DNA of 14,856 nucleotides, from positions 1-14,856 of the forward strand of contig DATLMV010000066.1 of the NCBI GenBank assembly GCA_035537095.1, written 5' to 3'. The notes below the pieces were generated by a model. It did no database searches. It saw only the letters and a program-made list of their open reading frames with translations, and was not told the DNA's origin. Shown here in pieces: positions 13,329 through 14,856 of the stretch. Position numbers and translations under genes: made by a program. This DNA comes from DASWNP01 sp035537095 (GTDB lineage Bacteria; Acidobacteriota; Blastocatellia; Pyrinomonadales; Pyrinomonadaceae). Position 1 is the stretch's first letter. The number at the start of each line of letters is the position of its first letter.

Positions 13329-14306
13329 CTAACGGTAAGGAACTTTCGAGCGCGGGTTGAGGTCAACGTCGCACTTGTCTTTGACAAGGACGTAAGCGGT
13401 GTCGGCGGGGTCGAGCGGCGCGCCCCGCGCGTCGAGTTTGATGAGCGCCTGACGACGCAGCAGCGGCGCGAGCGCGGGCCAATCTTCGGGACAACGACCC
13501 GTGCGCGTTTGATATTCGACGAGCGCGCGGCGAATCACGTCGCGCTCGTCGAAGGAGCGCAACTGCGCGAGACGCTTCAAGGCCAACTCCTTGACCTGTT
13601 CGTCTTCGGCCTCGTCGTGCATGCGTTGGAAAATCTCACGCGCCAGATTGCGGTCGCCGCCCTCGGCCTCCATCCGCGCCGCCATTGACTCCATCCAGCG
13701 CGGCGCGTCCGCCACCTGTGCGCCCTTGCGGTAAGCCTCGCTCGCCTCGCGGAACTGCCCGCGCTGCCAGTAGATGTAGCCGAGATGCTGGTAGAGCCGC
13801 CACGCCTGCGGGTTGGCGTCAATGCCTTTCTGCGTCAACTTGAGAGCCGCATCCGTATCTATCGCGGGCAGAATCACCGCGCCGTATTCGTATGCGGCCA
13901 TAAACTGCGGGTCGAGCGTGGTGGTCGCCTCCATCAAGGGGTTGAGCATCTTGAGGCCGAGTTCGCTCAGGTCGTCGAGTTGGAGTTGACCGGGGTGCTT
14001 GACCATCTTGCGCCCGACGTATTGCAGCGTCCGCATCCAGTACCAGTCGGCGACCAGACCGTTGAAGCCGAGACTCATGCGCCGCGCCGATTGCGGCGTG
14101 ACGTAGAGTTGTTCGACCGCTTCGCGGACGTTCAAGGGCGGACGATGCGCGTCGAGCCAGCGCGTGAGCAGGGTCGAGCAGGCGAGTCCGGCGAGGACGA
14201 CGAAGGCGAGCACGCCGTCGCGCCGCGTCAGACGCCCGCGCCGACGCGCGCCGCGCGCACCCGCGTTGCCGTCCGGTGTTACTGCTTGATTGGTTGCGTC
14301 TGTCAT
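13329..14306 (-). CDS. Membrane-anchored tetratricopeptide repeat protein in an ABC-2 operon
   Basis: The 325-residue protein has an Arg-rich cytoplasmic N terminus, one membrane segment at about 31-47 (GVLAFVVLAGLACSTLL), a conserved-looking aromatic stretch (FNGLVADWYWMRTLQYVG, 81-98), and helical TPR-like repeats, clearest at AWRLYQHLGYIYWQRGQFREASEAYRKG (168-195, in two parts) plus a preceding one around 131-165. The end contains a conserved C-terminal region ending KVPYR. The frame is open further upstream to 14768, but that part overlaps the permease and is a shadow. The start at 14306 is chosen because its ATG overlaps the permease stop (ATGA on the minus strand). Tight coupling to both transporter subunits suggests it is an accessory part of the complex; no enzymatic motif is seen. 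Confidence 0.88.
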   Translation of the reverse strand: MTDATNQAVTPDGNAGARGARRRGRLTRRDGVLAFVVLAGLACSTLLTRWLDAHRPPLNVREAVEQLYVTPQSARRMSLGFNGLVADWYWMRTLQYVGRKMVKHPGQLQLDDLSELGLKMLNPLMEATTTLDPQFMAAYEYGAVILPAIDTDAALKLTQKGIDANPQAWRLYQHLGYIYWQRGQFREASEAYRKGAQVADAPRWMESMAARMEAEGGDRNLAREIFQRMHDEAEDEQVKELALKRLAQLRSFDERDVIRRALVEYQTRTGRCPEDWPALAPLLRRQALIKLDARGAPLDPADTAYVLVKDKCDVDLNPRSKVPYR

Positions 14307-14856
14307 TTGAAGTTGCGGCGGCTGAAGATGAGGGTGGCGGCGGCGAGCAGCACGGCGATGTAGCAGAGGCCGTAGAGGACGGCGACGAGAAATGCGTCGG
14401 GCGCGGGCATCACACCGTGTCCGGCGGGCGTGATGTAGGAATAGTTCGAGAGGTTCGGCAGCAGGTAGTAGAGGACGCTGAAAAAGATACGCGAGGTCTG
14501 TGTGCCGAGCGCGGCGGCGAAGGTCTTGAGGTCGGCGCTGAAGTGGCCGATGATGAAGACGCCGAAAGTTAAAAGAGCGGAGAGCGCTGGCGAAGAGAAG
14601 GTCGAGAAGAGCAAGGCGACGGCGGTCAGAATCATCAGTTCGACGTAGATGAGCGCGATGGCGGGCCAGATGTGCCAGACCGGCGCATGGAAGCCGCCGC
14701 CCGTGTAGAGGAGCGCGAGCGAGACGCCGACGCCCATCACAATGACGTTCAGCGCAAGCGTCAAACAAAGCCCCAGATACTTGCCGACGAGGAACTCGCC
14801 GCGCCCGACCGGCTTCGAGAAGATGGCGTAGATGGTGCGCCGCTCGATCTCTTTAT
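14303..14856 (-). CDS. ABC-2 type transporter permease (partial, N terminus beyond window)
   Basis: The minus-strand frame runs open to the window end, so the N terminus is missing; about 184 C-terminal residues are visible. The first visible part, KEIERRTIYAIFSKPVGRGE followed by FLVGKYLGL, is the cytoplasmic coupling segment typical of ABC-2 permeases. At least four hydrophobic segments follow: NVIVMGVGVSLALLY, IWPAIALIYVELMILTAVALLF, LSALLTFGVFIIGHF and VAVLYGLCYIAVLLAAATLIF near the C terminus. A Pro/Ala-Gly-His loop (ITPAGHGVMPAP) precedes the last helix. An internal TTG at 14764 is not the true start. The stop overlaps the TPR gene start. Substrate unknown; the export of a lipid, peptide or surface component is typical of the family. 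Confidence 0.92.
   Translation of the reverse strand, partial: KEIERRTIYAIFSKPVGRGEFLVGKYLGLCLTLALNVIVMGVGVSLALLYTGGGFHAPVWHIWPAIALIYVELMILTAVALLFSTFSSPALSALLTFGVFIIGHFSADLKTFAAALGTQTSRIFFSVLYYLLPNLSNYSYITPAGHGVMPAPDAFLVAVLYGLCYIAVLLAAATLIFSRRNFK

Noticed and set aside
13320..13370. tRNA-like phrase GTGGTCTAACGGTAAGGA, similar to a tRNA D-arm
   Set aside because: No acceptor stem, anticodon arm or standard T-arm (TTCRANY) can be found around it, and the bases encode the C-terminal K-V-P-Y-R-stop of the TPR protein on the minus strand.
14306..14768. N-terminal extension of the TPR protein frame up to 14768
   Set aside because: This part overlaps the permease, which is clearly coding in another frame of the same strand; the extension is arginine/histidine-rich and unlike any domain.

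Overview
The window is chromosomal DNA of about 60% GC or more, from a free-living bacterium. Gene content fits an Acidobacteriota (Blastocatellia-like) genome or a comparable soil lineage: a Uma2-family protein, an RsbRD-domain sensor, a sigma-54 activator with a degenerate sensor, and an ABC-2 / tetratricopeptide cassette. That taxonomic guess is inference; no rRNA or other marker gene is present. No tRNA, rRNA, CRISPR array, integrase or transposase was found.

Layout. (1) 1-301 holds no convincing gene. (2) 302-2094 is a tightly coupled rpiB-glyA pair whose stop and start codons overlap. (3) 2170-2745 is a solitary Uma2-family PD-(D/E)XK protein. (4) 2868-4877 is an XPD/DinG-type iron-sulfur DNA helicase; its middle third drops to about 46% GC while both ends are GC-rich. 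(5) 4940-5161 is a small orphan MbtH-like protein, followed by a QueD/6-pyruvoyl-tetrahydropterin synthase family enzyme (5249-5638). (6) On the minus strand, 5742-7915 is a two-component pair: a small soluble histidine-kinase-like protein with a degenerate ATPase part, then an NtrC-type sigma-54 activator. (7) On the plus strand, 8132-11540 is a signalling cluster: a single-domain receiver, an RsbRD-N-like protein, and a large membrane histidine kinase (HAMP, two PAS, HisKA, HATPase) translationally coupled to it. (8) 11756-12268 is a membrane-anchored protein of unknown function. (9) On the minus strand, 14856-12357 is an operon of an ABC-2 permease (cut by the window edge), a TPR protein and an ABC ATPase.

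The most unusual structure is not a gene. Four intergenic gaps (about 5632-5734, 8514-8593, 11531-11697 and 12266-12372) each hold a long imperfect inverted repeat whose arms are built from degenerate 7-base words. The word is different at every locus but the architecture is the same. In every case an arm runs into the 3' end of a neighbouring gene and includes its stop codon; at 12357-12372 it also supplies the last sense codons of the gene on the other strand. The architecture resembles the heptameric repeats known from filamentous cyanobacteria. Here the loci look like independent products of one process seeded at gene ends. They may act as terminators or mRNA 3'-end structures.
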